64,000 nucleotides of DNA from Haliea sp. GTDB lineage: Bacteria > Pseudomonadota > Gammaproteobacteria > Pseudomonadales > Halieaceae. A program made the translations under genes and the position numbers. Location: the NCBI GenBank assembly GCA_002692965.1, contig NZNC01000013.1, forward strand, positions 62,001 to 126,000, given 5' to 3'. The notes under the pieces were generated by a model that made no database searches, was not told the origin of the DNA, and saw only the letters and a list, made by a program, of their open reading frames with translations. This document shows positions 1 to 7,913 of this stretch, piece after piece. Every line of letters begins with the position of its first letter. The stretch's first letter is position 1.

Positions 1-2
1 TG

Positions 3-611
3 GGCGAGGCGCTGCCACCGCTGACGGCGATGGTGATTGCCGCGGCGGATTTCATCAAGGCCTGGGGCTGGCTGCTGGCGCTGCTGGTCGCCGGCGCCGT
101 CATGGCCCTGCGCAACTGGCTGCGCACCCCCGAGGGGCGAGCGGCCCGGGACCAGCGCCTGCTGCGTCTGCCCCTGGCCGGGAGTATCGTCTTCCAGTTC
201 GAGGTGGCCAAATTCGCCCGCACCCTGGGAACCTTGCTGGGCAACGGGGTGTCATTGCTCAAGGCCATTTCGATAGCCATCGACACGGTGGACAATGTGG
301 TGGTCAAGGAGGCCCTGCAGGTGCTGCCGCCGGCCGTCAAGGCGGGGCGGCGAATGTCCGTGGCCATGGAGGAGACCCGGCTGTTTACCCCCATGGTCAT
401 CCAGATGACGCGGGTAGGCGAGGAGTCCGGCAGCCTCGACTACATGATGCTGGAATTGGCGCGCGTGTTCGACCAGCAGGTGCAGGCCGGCGTGAAACGC
501 GGGCTGACCTTGCTCGAACCGGTGCTGATTCTCGGCATGGGCTTCGTGATTGCGGTGATCATCATCGCTATTCTGATGGGTATTCTGTCGGTCAATGATT
601 TGGCCATATAG
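3..611 (+). CDS. gspF: Type II secretion inner-membrane platform protein GspF (5' end cut by window)
   Basis: Only the C-terminal half is present: about 202 residues of a protein that is usually near 400. It is open from base 3 with no start codon in the window. GspF is the polytopic inner-membrane platform of the type II secretion system that couples the GspE ATPase to pseudopilus assembly. What is seen: a membrane segment near the left edge (WGWLLALLVAGAVMAL), the GspF cytoplasmic-domain signature FARTLGTLLGNGVSLLKAI, a conserved GEESGSLDYM stretch, and a C-terminal hydrophobic helix ending in ILSVNDLAI, as is typical of GspF/PilC. It is followed at 54 bp by gspG, so it belongs to the gsp operon; gspE is expected just upstream of the window. 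Confidence 0.95.
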   Translation, partial: GEALPPLTAMVIAAADFIKAWGWLLALLVAGAVMALRNWLRTPEGRAARDQRLLRLPLAGSIVFQFEVAKFARTLGTLLGNGVSLLKAISIAIDTVDNVVVKEALQVLPPAVKAGRRMSVAMEETRLFTPMVIQMTRVGEESGSLDYMMLELARVFDQQVQAGVKRGLTLLEPVLILGMGFVIAVIIIAILMGILSVNDLAI

Positions 612-665
612 TGAACAGGCGGCACGTCGTTGCCGCATCGGGGCAACCCGATTGAGAGGGAGTCA

Positions 666-1097
666 ATGCAAAGCATGAGCAATCGACCGCAGCGCCGCCA
701 GCGCGGCTTTACCCTGATGGAACTGCTGGTGGTACTGGCCATCCTGGGCCTGTTGATGAGTCTGGTGGGCCCGCAGGTCCTCAACCAGCTGGGCGGTGCC
801 AAGACCAAGACAGCCGCTATCCAGATCAAGGATCTCGAGCAGGCGCTGGAAATGTACAAGCTCGATGTCGGGCGCTTCCCGACAACCAACGAGGGGCTGG
901 CAGCGCTGGTCGACAAGCCGGCCAGCGCGGCCGGCTGGAATGGTCCCTACCTCAAGGGCGACGTCCCCCTCGACCCATGGAACCGTGAATACCACTACAA
1001 GTATCCGGGGGAGCGCGGCGAGCTGGATATCTATACCTATGGGCAAAACGGCACTCCGGGTGGGGAGGGCGAAGACCAGGATGTTGGCAACTGGTGA
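666..1097 (+). CDS. gspG: Type II secretion major pseudopilin GspG
   Basis: Major pseudopilin of the type II secretion pseudopilus, 143 residues, the normal family size. The N-terminus carries the class III signal RQRG/FTLMELLVVLAILGLL, cut by prepilin peptidase before Phe with Glu at +5. The C-terminal half has the GspG calcium-loop region (DPWNREYHYKYPGERG, then a run ending EGEDQDVGNW). Start choice: the ATG at 666 is preceded by a good ribosome site, GAGAGGGAG. An upstream in-frame ATG at 630 has no such site and would add 12 residues before the usual short leader. The stop overlaps the putative start of gspH. Confidence 0.96.
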   Translation: MQSMSNRPQRRQRGFTLMELLVVLAILGLLMSLVGPQVLNQLGGAKTKTAAIQIKDLEQALEMYKLDVGRFPTTNEGLAALVDKPASAAGWNGPYLKGDVPLDPWNREYHYKYPGERGELDIYTYGQNGTPGGEGEDQDVGNW

Positions 1098-1566
1098 TTC
1101 CGGGGCGGTGCGATGCCCCCGCGGCAGCACCGGCTTTTCCCTCCTGGAGCTCATGGTTGCGCTGGCCATCGCCGGCCTGATCCTGGCGCTGGCGGTGCCG
1201 GCGTCGACGACGCTCTATGACAATATTCGCTACCGCCAGGCGGTTCGCGACGCCGTTACCCTGTTCGCGTCGGCCCGGCATCTCGCGCTGGACACCGGGC
1301 GTCGCCAGGACGTGGTGGTGGACCCCGAGGCGCGCACCCTGACCCTGGATGGACGTACCCATGCGCTTCCCGCGGGCGTCGGCCTGACGGTCCACGCGGC
1401 ACGGGAGCTGAGCGGTGGCCGCGAAGGAGTCATTCGTTTCTACCCCGAAGGGGGAGCCAGCGGGGGCGGTATCGATATTGAAACCCGCGGCGGCGGTGGT
1501 GTGAAAGTGGTTGTCGACTGGCTGACCGGCGGTGTCGAGCAGGAACGCTATGCGGCCAGCCAATAA
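1081..1566 (+). CDS. gspH: Type II secretion minor pseudopilin GspH
   Basis: Minor pseudopilin of about 161 residues. The prepilin cleavage motif STG/FSLLELMVALAIAGLILA is followed by a hydrophobic helix and a small periplasmic domain of the GspH/FimT type that ends in a repeated Gly-rich stretch. It overlaps gspG by 17 bp if the ATG at 1081 is used. A GTG at 1108 would give a shorter leader and is equally possible; neither has a strong ribosome site, so translation may be coupled to gspG. Its place between gspG and gspI is the usual one. Confidence 0.88.
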   Translation: MLATGDSGAVRCPRGSTGFSLLELMVALAIAGLILALAVPASTTLYDNIRYRQAVRDAVTLFASARHLALDTGRRQDVVVDPEARTLTLDGRTHALPAGVGLTVHAARELSGGREGVIRFYPEGGASGGGIDIETRGGGGVKVVVDWLTGGVEQERYAASQ

Positions 1567-1945
1567 TAAGCAGCGCGGTTTCTCGCTACTGGAAATGCTG
1601 GTTGCGATGGCGATTCTGGGCCTGGCCCTGGGGGTGCTCTATCAGGCGGTCAGTGGCGCCACCCGTAATGTACGCACGGATGAACGCTACGCCTACGGGG
1701 TTGAGCTGGCGCGCTCGCTGCTGGCCCAGTATGCCGTGGTGCCACGGTCGGGGCTGGTGCGCAGCGGTGAAACCGAGGGCGGTTTTCTCTGGCGTGTCGA
1801 GAGTCGCCCGCGAGCCGCCGCGCGGGGGGCGCAGATTCCCCCGGGGGCCTTGCAGGATATCGCGGTCGAGGTCAGCTGGACGGATGGCAGCCGCTCGCGT
1901 CGGGTTCGCCTGGACTCCGTGGTAGAAGGCGAGGTGAGGGACTGA
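1550..1945 (+). CDS. gspI: Type II secretion minor pseudopilin GspI
   Basis: Minor pseudopilin of 131 residues, normal for GspI, which with GspJ and GspK caps the pseudopilus tip. Prepilin motif KQRG/FSLLEMLVAMAILGLALG lies right after a ten-residue leader; the mature part shows the GspI pattern of Arg-rich central turns and a final VRLDSVVEGE strand. The start at ATG 1550 is chosen because GCAGGAA lies 5-9 bases upstream; an in-frame GTG at 1532 lacks a site. It overlaps the end of gspH by 17 bp and shares one base with gspJ. Confidence 0.93.
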   Translation: MRPANNKQRGFSLLEMLVAMAILGLALGVLYQAVSGATRNVRTDERYAYGVELARSLLAQYAVVPRSGLVRSGETEGGFLWRVESRPRAAARGAQIPPGALQDIAVEVSWTDGSRSRRVRLDSVVEGEVRD

Positions 1946-2553
1946 TGGGCTGCGCGCCGAGAGTTTCGCGTGCCCGGGGTTTTACTCTGGTGGAGGTGGT
2001 GGTCGCCCTGTCGGTACTGGCGCTGGTGCTGCTCGCGACCGTGACGGCACTGCGCACCTTCGCCAACACCCAGATCTCCCTCGAGCGGCTGACCGGTCGC
2101 GTGGACGAGCTTCGCAATGTCAGCAGCACCCTGCGCGACCTGGTGGAATCAGCGACCCGGGGCGATAACCTGGAAGGTCTCACCCTGGGTGGGCCCAGCC
2201 ACGCGGGGACCTTTGTTCAGGGCAACCAGGAGCAGGTTGCCTGGAAGGCCACATTGCTCTTCGGTGAGCGTTTCGGCGGCGTCTATCTGGTGCGCCTGGC
2301 GCGGGAGGGCGAGCAACTGGTTTTGCGCTGGCAGGAAAGCGGGGTCAACGACCGCAATGCCCGCTGGGCCAATACGCCCTCCCGCAGTATGGTCGAGGCT
2401 GTGCAGGATTTTCGTGTGGCCTACCTGCCCGAGCCGGGCGCCGAGTGGCAGGCCTCCTGGCGCGCGGATGGTCCCCCTCCCGCCGCCCTGCGTTTGCAGT
2501 TGCGCAGTCGCGACCGCTGGTGGCCGGAGCTGGTGATGCGGTGGCCGCGTTGA
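1945..2553 (+). CDS. gspJ: Type II secretion minor pseudopilin GspJ
   Basis: Minor pseudopilin of 202 residues, normal for GspJ. The prepilin site is RARG/FTLVEVVVALSVLALVLL. The globular domain includes the typical late GspJ segment around RSMVEAVQDFRVAYLPEPG. The start ATG overlaps the stop codon of gspI by one base (TGATG), which suggests translational coupling. It forms the tip complex with GspI and GspK in known systems. Confidence 0.93.
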   Translation: MGCAPRVSRARGFTLVEVVVALSVLALVLLATVTALRTFANTQISLERLTGRVDELRNVSSTLRDLVESATRGDNLEGLTLGGPSHAGTFVQGNQEQVAWKATLLFGERFGGVYLVRLAREGEQLVLRWQESGVNDRNARWANTPSRSMVEAVQDFRVAYLPEPGAEWQASWRADGPPPAALRLQLRSRDRWWPELVMRWPR

Positions 2554-2558
2554 AGTTG

Positions 2559-3347
2559 ATGGAATACAGCCAGCCTGCAGGCCGTCTTCCCCACAGGCAG
2601 CGCGGTGTCGCGCTGGCCATGGTGGTGTGGTTTATTGCCGCCATGTCGGTGCTGGTGATGGGCACAGTGTATGAGTCCCGCACCGACGTGCGGCTCGCAC
2701 AGGTCCACCTCGGGCGTGCCAAGGCGATAGCCGCAGGCGATGGCGCGACCCGTTTGCATCTGGCCGCGCTGATTGAGAGGCGGCGGGGGCAGGGCAATAA
2801 TCCCGGTGGAATGCCGCTTGCGGCAGATTATCGCCAGGGCGATACCGCGGTAAGGGTCAGTGTCGTGCCCGCCGGCATCCTGGTGGATGTCTTTGCCGGG
2901 CCCGCGGAGGCAATCGCCGGCGTACTGGCGGATGGGGCTGGCCTGGCCGCAGCGGACGCGCAAAAGCTGGCTGACAATGTGGTAAAGTGGCGCGCGGCGC
3001 TGCCTGGCGGGGGGCGTTTCGCCCGGCGCATGGAGGTTCAGGAAGACCTGCTGCGCATACCGGGCTTCGATCGCGCGCTGCTGGACGCCATTCGCGATGA
3101 CATACGCGCGATACCGGGAGGTCGCACCGCGCCGGTGGGCTCGCGCGATGTCGACCTGCAGTCCCTGCTGGCGTCGGAGACCCTGTTGCGGGTCGATGCG
3201 CTGGTGGACTACAACGGGCGCCAGTGGCTGCGCCGCCACTGGGTGTCCCTGCAAGGGGGGGGCGCTGGCTCGGTGCTGCCCTGGCAGGTGCTTCGCACGG
3301 AACCCCCCCGGGTGGTGGGGATGACATATCCCAAGGCAGGGACATAA
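2559..3347 (+). CDS. gspK: Type II secretion tip pseudopilin GspK
   Basis: About 262 residues, somewhat shorter than the usual 300-330 of GspK. The prepilin-like site RQRG/VALAMVVWFIAAMSVLVMG lacks the +5 Glu, which is the normal GspK exception. A helix-hairpin-helix-like alpha domain follows (ADAQKLADNVVKWRAALPG, then EDLLRIPGFDRALLDAI). The start is uncertain: ATG 2559 gives a 21-residue leader, while in-frame GTG 2541 and TTG 2550 overlap the end of gspJ. It follows gspJ with almost no gap and precedes gspL by 8 bp. Confidence 0.88.
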   Translation: MEYSQPAGRLPHRQRGVALAMVVWFIAAMSVLVMGTVYESRTDVRLAQVHLGRAKAIAAGDGATRLHLAALIERRRGQGNNPGGMPLAADYRQGDTAVRVSVVPAGILVDVFAGPAEAIAGVLADGAGLAAADAQKLADNVVKWRAALPGGGRFARRMEVQEDLLRIPGFDRALLDAIRDDIRAIPGGRTAPVGSRDVDLQSLLASETLLRVDALVDYNGRQWLRRHWVSLQGGGAGSVLPWQVLRTEPPRVVGMTYPKAGT

Positions 3348-3355
3348 CAGCGACC

Positions 3356-4369
3356 ATGCTCGACAGTTCGCAACAGTGGTATCTCTTCGGTTACGACGTG
3401 CGTCGCATTGGCCAGCACTGGCAGGTGGCGTGGGCAGAGTTTCTGTGGGGAGACCGTTCGCCAATTCGCGCTCGCCTCGATGAGCGTGTCCGGGTCATGC
3501 GAGGCGATGCCTCCACGGTCTATCACGCTGGAAAACCGGTAGCGGGGGAAGACGCCAGCTGTGAGGCCATTCTGCTGCCCGATGAACTGGTGCTGCATCG
3601 CTCACTGACGCTACCCGCGGCCGCGGAAGATGAGCTGGATGCCGCCATGGCTCTCGAGGTCATGGCCAACAGCCCCTTTCCTGCGCCGGATACCGCGGCT
3701 GGCTGGCAGGTCGTCAGCCGGGATGCGGGGCAGATCCGCGTCGAGCTGGCCCTGGTGTCACTGGGGGCGGTGCTGCGCCACCTGGGGGAAGTTCACGATA
3801 TTCAGGATCCGGCGGCACGCGAGGTCTGGACCGAGGGCGCTGATCGCCCGATCGTGCTGCGCGGCTTTGGCGAGTCCCGTCGGCTGCGGCGCTACAAGGC
3901 CCGTTTGTTGCGCATGGCCGGCTGGCTTGCCGGAAGCCTGGCGCTGGTGATTGCCATGCTGCTGACCGCGGCGGGCAGCGCCTACCTTCAGATGCAGCAG
4001 TATCAATCCCTCGCCGTCGCGGTGCAGCGGGATGCCCGGGAGGCGACCGCGCTGCGGGACCGGCTGGCGGCAGCCAATCAGACCGTCGCCACGGTCAACG
4101 AGACTATCCGTCGTTTTCCGGGTGCGCATCAGGAGCTGACTCGCCTGTCCGCGTTACTGGGTGATGAAGCGTGGGTCGCCCAGTACACCCAGCGCGGCGA
4201 TCAGCTGCGCCTGCGGGGGAGAGCGGCGGATGCCGCTTCAGTGATTCAGGACCTCACCAGTCAGGCGGACTACGCCGAAGTCACCGCGCCCCAGGGCATC
4301 ACCCGGATCGGCAATACCGGTGAAGAGCAGTTCCATGTGGATATTCGCCTGCGCGGGGATCGCTCGTGA
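3356..4369 (+). CDS. gspL: Type II secretion inner-membrane protein GspL (PilM/PilN-like)
   Basis: 337 residues; canonical GspL is nearer 400. GspL docks the GspE ATPase through an actin-like cytoplasmic domain and pairs with GspM in the periplasm. Seen here: a cytoplasmic N-terminal part of about 185 residues with the pattern ILLPDELVLHRSLTLP typical of GspL/PilN-type proteins, one membrane helix near residues 190-212 (WLAGSLALVIAMLLTAAG), then a coiled-coil and ferredoxin-like periplasmic part. Start ATG 3356 lies just after the gspK stop; longer in-frame starts would run into gspK. It overlaps gspM by four bases (GTGA). Confidence 0.87.
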   Translation: MLDSSQQWYLFGYDVRRIGQHWQVAWAEFLWGDRSPIRARLDERVRVMRGDASTVYHAGKPVAGEDASCEAILLPDELVLHRSLTLPAAAEDELDAAMALEVMANSPFPAPDTAAGWQVVSRDAGQIRVELALVSLGAVLRHLGEVHDIQDPAAREVWTEGADRPIVLRGFGESRRLRRYKARLLRMAGWLAGSLALVIAMLLTAAGSAYLQMQQYQSLAVAVQRDAREATALRDRLAAANQTVATVNETIRRFPGAHQELTRLSALLGDEAWVAQYTQRGDQLRLRGRAADAASVIQDLTSQADYAEVTAPQGITRIGNTGEEQFHVDIRLRGDRS

Positions 4370-4929
4370 AGGCCTGGCTGAAGGATCACCCGCGTCACGC
4401 GGTACTGCTGGCCGCCACGGTTGCTGTTCCCGCCTGCCTGCTGATTTATCTGCTGGTCAGCCTGTTGAGTCTGCGCGCGAGCTACCACGAGGAAGTCGCC
4501 CAGCTGGAGCCGCGGATTGCCCGTCTGCAGGGTTTGCTGGCGCGCGAAGCGGAGCTGCGGGAGGCTTCCAGCACGGTGAGCGCGGAGGTCCTGGATCTGG
4601 TCTACCCCGCGACGGCGGACCAGGCCGCGGTGTCCGCTACCCTGCAGAAACAGGTACGGGAGATTTTTGCCAGCGCAGGCCTGGAAGTGAGCAACAGCCA
4701 GATCCTGCCGATTCAGGAAGACGCGGGCTTTGATCGCATTACGGTTCAGGTGACGGTCGAAGGTGGCCTCGCCGGCCTGGATGTGGCGCTGGCCGACCTC
4801 GACCGTCATCAGCCCCTGCTGCTGGTGGAGTCCCTCGAAGTCTGGCCCACACGGCCCGGCCGCCAGGCCGAAGCGGGGCAGACCCTGACCGCAACGGTGC
4901 AGGTGCTGGCCCTGAGGTTGCACTCATGA
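4366..4929 (+). CDS. gspM: Type II secretion protein GspM (GspM_b/PilO-like)
   Basis: 187 residues with one N-terminal membrane helix (about 9-33), a short coiled coil (EEVAQLEPRIARLQGLLARE) and a C-terminal ferredoxin-like domain (FDRITVQVTVEGGLAGLDVALADL). This is the layout of the GspM_b/PilO-type partner of GspL. The GTG start overlaps the gspL stop codon, and its own stop overlaps the start of the next gene, so expression is probably translationally coupled along the operon. Confidence 0.86.
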   Translation: MKAWLKDHPRHAVLLAATVAVPACLLIYLLVSLLSLRASYHEEVAQLEPRIARLQGLLAREAELREASSTVSAEVLDLVYPATADQAAVSATLQKQVREIFASAGLEVSNSQILPIQEDAGFDRITVQVTVEGGLAGLDVALADLDRHQPLLLVESLEVWPTRPGRQAEAGQTLTATVQVLALRLHS

Positions 4930-5558
4930 GTCTGCTGTCACGCTACCGAGTGCCCGGCGAACCGCTGCGCAGCGAACGTCGTCTGGAATTGGTCTGTCTG
5001 TTACTGGCGGGGCTCTGGGCGCTGCAGTTGCTGTGGCTGTTGCTGCGGGTAATCGTGCCGGCCAGTCCCCCGCCGGTCTACCCCGCGGCAGATGCCCTCG
5101 AGGTGGACCCCTTGCTTGCCAGGCCTCCGGTGACCGCCGAGGCCAGGCAGGCCTGGCTGGCGCGCCCACTGTTCTGGGAGGGGCGGCGCCCCCAGGACGT
5201 CGTTGTCGAGGCCGAGCCCGAGGAAAATGACAGCGCCGGCAAGCTGGAGGGGATTACCCTCCTCGGCCTGTTCGGCGCTGGTGAGCAGGGCGGCGCGATT
5301 CTCGCGGTGAAAGGGGAGCAGCGGCGGCTGCTGGTTGGCGATACGGTCAGGGGTTGGCGCCTGGAAACACTGTCCGGGCGCACGGCACGATTTGTCGCGG
5401 ACGGCCGGGAGGTGGAGCTGGAACTGGAGCGCCTTGCCAGCGACGCGATTCGCGTACAATCCGGGTCCGCTGGCGCGGACGCGGCCGGCGGTATCGACAA
5501 GGCAGTGGTCGAGCGGATGCTGCAGGGCCGGATGGGCGAAGACGGCAGCCAGCGATGA
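4926..5558 (+). CDS. GspC/XpsN-like type II secretion protein (HR domain)
   Basis: 210 residues in the slot that XpsN/GspN takes in Xanthomonas-type operons, between gspM and gspD. It has an N-terminal membrane helix (about residues 22-45), a proline-rich linker, a conserved LARPLFWEGRRP stretch, and a beta-rich homology region (GKLEGITLLGLFGAGEQGG through GDTVRGWRLETLSG) like the HR domain of GspC, which contacts the N0 domain of the secretin. There is no C-terminal PDZ domain; a short charged tail (GIDKAVVERMLQGRM) follows instead. The likely role is bridging the inner-membrane platform to GspD. The family name (GspC versus GspN) is a matter of nomenclature; the role is inferred from fold pattern and position. 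Confidence 0.8.
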   Translation: MSLLSRYRVPGEPLRSERRLELVCLLLAGLWALQLLWLLLRVIVPASPPPVYPAADALEVDPLLARPPVTAEARQAWLARPLFWEGRRPQDVVVEAEPEENDSAGKLEGITLLGLFGAGEQGGAILAVKGEQRRLLVGDTVRGWRLETLSGRTARFVADGREVELELERLASDAIRVQSGSAGADAAGGIDKAVVERMLQGRMGEDGSQR

Positions 5559-5590
5559 CACTTATGAAAGACGGAATTCGAGGATTCACT

Positions 5591-7906
5591 ATGTTGCGGT
5601 CATTAACCGTAGTGGCCTGCACCCTGCTGCTGGCAAGCTGTGCGCTGCTGGAGAACCAGTACGGCCGGGAGCCCTATCAGGCGCCCCAGGGCGGGGAGCC
5701 CAATCAGGAGCGCGAGGGGCCGGCCACCTCGACCGCCGAGCTGGCACGCCAGCAGGAGCAGCAGCGCGAACGTCCCGAGCCGGTGATCTTCCCCGGTAGC
5801 GACCGCCAATGGGAGACGCCCGAGCCCGTTGAACCCGTGCGACTGGTGGGGGAGGCCGTCAGCCTGAATTTCGAAAATGCGCCGCTGGAAGAGGTGGTGC
5901 ACGCGGTGCTCGGCGACATCCTCGAGCTGGACTACATCGTCGATCACCCGGTACAGGGCAAGATCACCCTGCGCTCCCGCAGCCCGATTCCCCGGGATCA
6001 GCTGCTGCAGGTGCTGGAGTCACTGCTGGAAGCCAACAATGTCGTCATGACCCGGGATGGCAGCGGCCGCTTCCTGGTCACCGGCTCCGGCCAGGCCTCG
6101 CGCCTGTCGCCGCGGCTGGGCAGCGCGCGCTCCCCTGGCGCGGGACACAGTACTGTGGTGGTGCCTCTGCAGTACATCAGCGCCGGCGCCATGGCGGATA
6201 TTCTGCGCCCGATGGCGGACGAAGAGGCCTTCGTGCGTGTCGACAATCGCCGCAACCTCCTGATCCTGGCGGGCACCCAGGCACAGCTGGGGGGCTGGCT
6301 GGACATGGTGTCGACCTTTGACGTCGACATGCTGGCGGGTATGTCGGTGGGCCTGTTCCCCCTGGAAAACTCCCGGGTCGAGGAGACGGCACAGGTGCTC
6401 AACAGCATGCTCGGGGCCAATGCCGAGGGCAGCGAGCTGGCCGGGCTGGTGAACATCATTCCCGTGCAACGGCTCAACAGCCTGCTGGTGGTGACCCCCC
6501 GAGCCCACTATCTGGATACGGTGGGTACCTGGGTCGAGCGCCTGGATGTGCGCCCGGACTCCAGTTTCGAGAAGCGCCTGTTCGTCTATCCGGTGCAGAA
6601 CACCAGCGCCTCGCGACTGGCGGAGCTGATCAACGGCATTTACTCGGGTGGCAGCGGTGGCGCACGCGGCGTCGGTACCGGCACGGGCAATGCCGGCACC
6701 GGCGGGGTTGCGCCGGGCATGTCGATGGAGTCGATCAGCTCCTCCTCCTCCGGTTCTGTCTCGGGTGGCTCCAGCGGTACCCGCAGTTCCGGAGGGGGCA
6801 GCTCGGACCTGGATAGCAACAGTGGCTCCGGGTCGGGCTTTGCCAGCAGTGGTCGCAGCTCCGCTAGCACCGGTAGCGGCAATCGTTCCTCGGGTGGCAG
6901 CGGCGGTAGCCTGTTCGGCGGCAGTGCCGGCGGTTCGGGTAACCTGGCCAGCCAGGTCGGCAGTCTGGGCGCGGGGGGTGAGAACTCGGAGCTGGCGGAT
7001 GTGCGGGTGGTGGCCGACGAGGTCAACAATGCCCTGATGATCTACGCCACCGGCAAGCAGTACCGCCTGATCGAGGATGCCCTGACCCAGCTCGATGTGG
7101 TGGCTACCCAGGTGATCATTGAGGCCAGTATCCTCGAAGTGACGCTGACCGAAGAGCTAAGTTACGGCCTCGAGTGGACCTTCAAGAATGGCCTGGGCAG
7201 CAACTATGACGGTAGCGGCAGCTTCCCTGGTAGTGGTCCTTCGTCCAATAGTGCGGGTTTCTCCTATACCGTGACTAACGGTGCCGGCAATATCAGCGCG
7301 GTGCTCAATGCGCTTTCTGGCGATTCGCTGATCAACGTCATATCGTCACCCTCGGTGATGGTGCTGGATAATCATCCTGCTTATATACACGTCGGTGACC
7401 AAGTCCCCGTTCGCCAGGGAAGAACGGTATCTGAAAGTGGCGGCTTTGCTACCGAGAACATTGTTTATCGCGATACCGGTGTCAAATTGATGGTGCAGCC
7501 TTCGGTCAACGCCGGTGGCCTGGTAACCATGGATGTCGAGCAGTCGGTGACCGATGTCGGGACTAGCCCAAATAATTCTACAGATCAGCCCACGTTTCTC
7601 GAGCGCAGTGTTGTGAGCCGTGTGGCGGTGCGATCCGACGAATCAGTCGTACTGGGCGGTCTGATACGCGAAAATGCCTCCGCGACTGACCGAGGCGTAC
7701 CTTTCCTCCACCGCATGCCGGTGCTGGGAGCCTTGTTCGGGTCGACTGGTCGCGACAACCGGCGCACAGAGCTGCTGGTTATCCTGACGCCGCGTGTCAT
7801 AAACGATGAGCAGAAATTGCGCGATATCGGCCGTGAACTGCGCTCCCGTGTGCGCAGCATGGAGCTGATCCAGTACCCGGCGCCGACTCACCCTAGCCTG
7901 GATTAA
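5591..7906 (+). CDS. gspD: Type II secretion outer-membrane secretin GspD, lipoprotein type
   Basis: 771-residue secretin forming the outer-membrane gate. The start at ATG 5591 is preceded by GAGGA and begins a lipoprotein signal, MLRSLTVVACTLLLASC, with Cys17 as the lipidation site. N0 (LNFENAPLEEVVHAVLGDIL) and the N1-N2 repeats follow (VPLQYISAGAMADILRPM; GLFPLENSRVEETAQVLNSM). A Gly/Ser-rich insert of about 100 residues (roughly 352-452) interrupts N3. The C-terminal secretin domain ends with VPFLHRMPVLGALFGS and ELLVILTPRVI. An in-frame ATG at 5555 overlapping the previous stop is possible but would put 12 polar residues before the lipobox. A lipidated secretin resembles XpsD and HxcQ and needs no separate pilotin; none was found nearby. 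Confidence 0.96.
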   Translation: MLRSLTVVACTLLLASCALLENQYGREPYQAPQGGEPNQEREGPATSTAELARQQEQQRERPEPVIFPGSDRQWETPEPVEPVRLVGEAVSLNFENAPLEEVVHAVLGDILELDYIVDHPVQGKITLRSRSPIPRDQLLQVLESLLEANNVVMTRDGSGRFLVTGSGQASRLSPRLGSARSPGAGHSTVVVPLQYISAGAMADILRPMADEEAFVRVDNRRNLLILAGTQAQLGGWLDMVSTFDVDMLAGMSVGLFPLENSRVEETAQVLNSMLGANAEGSELAGLVNIIPVQRLNSLLVVTPRAHYLDTVGTWVERLDVRPDSSFEKRLFVYPVQNTSASRLAELINGIYSGGSGGARGVGTGTGNAGTGGVAPGMSMESISSSSSGSVSGGSSGTRSSGGGSSDLDSNSGSGSGFASSGRSSASTGSGNRSSGGSGGSLFGGSAGGSGNLASQVGSLGAGGENSELADVRVVADEVNNALMIYATGKQYRLIEDALTQLDVVATQVIIEASILEVTLTEELSYGLEWTFKNGLGSNYDGSGSFPGSGPSSNSAGFSYTVTNGAGNISAVLNALSGDSLINVISSPSVMVLDNHPAYIHVGDQVPVRQGRTVSESGGFATENIVYRDTGVKLMVQPSVNAGGLVTMDVEQSVTDVGTSPNNSTDQPTFLERSVVSRVAVRSDESVVLGGLIRENASATDRGVPFLHRMPVLGALFGSTGRDNRRTELLVILTPRVINDEQKLRDIGRELRSRVRSMELIQYPAPTHPSLD

Positions 7907-7913
7907 GCCGCCC

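Noticed and set aside
6643..6948. Gly/Ser-rich stretch of gspD as a tandem DNA repeat
   Set aside because: The codons vary and no unit repeats exactly, so it is a low-complexity protein segment, not a DNA repeat array.
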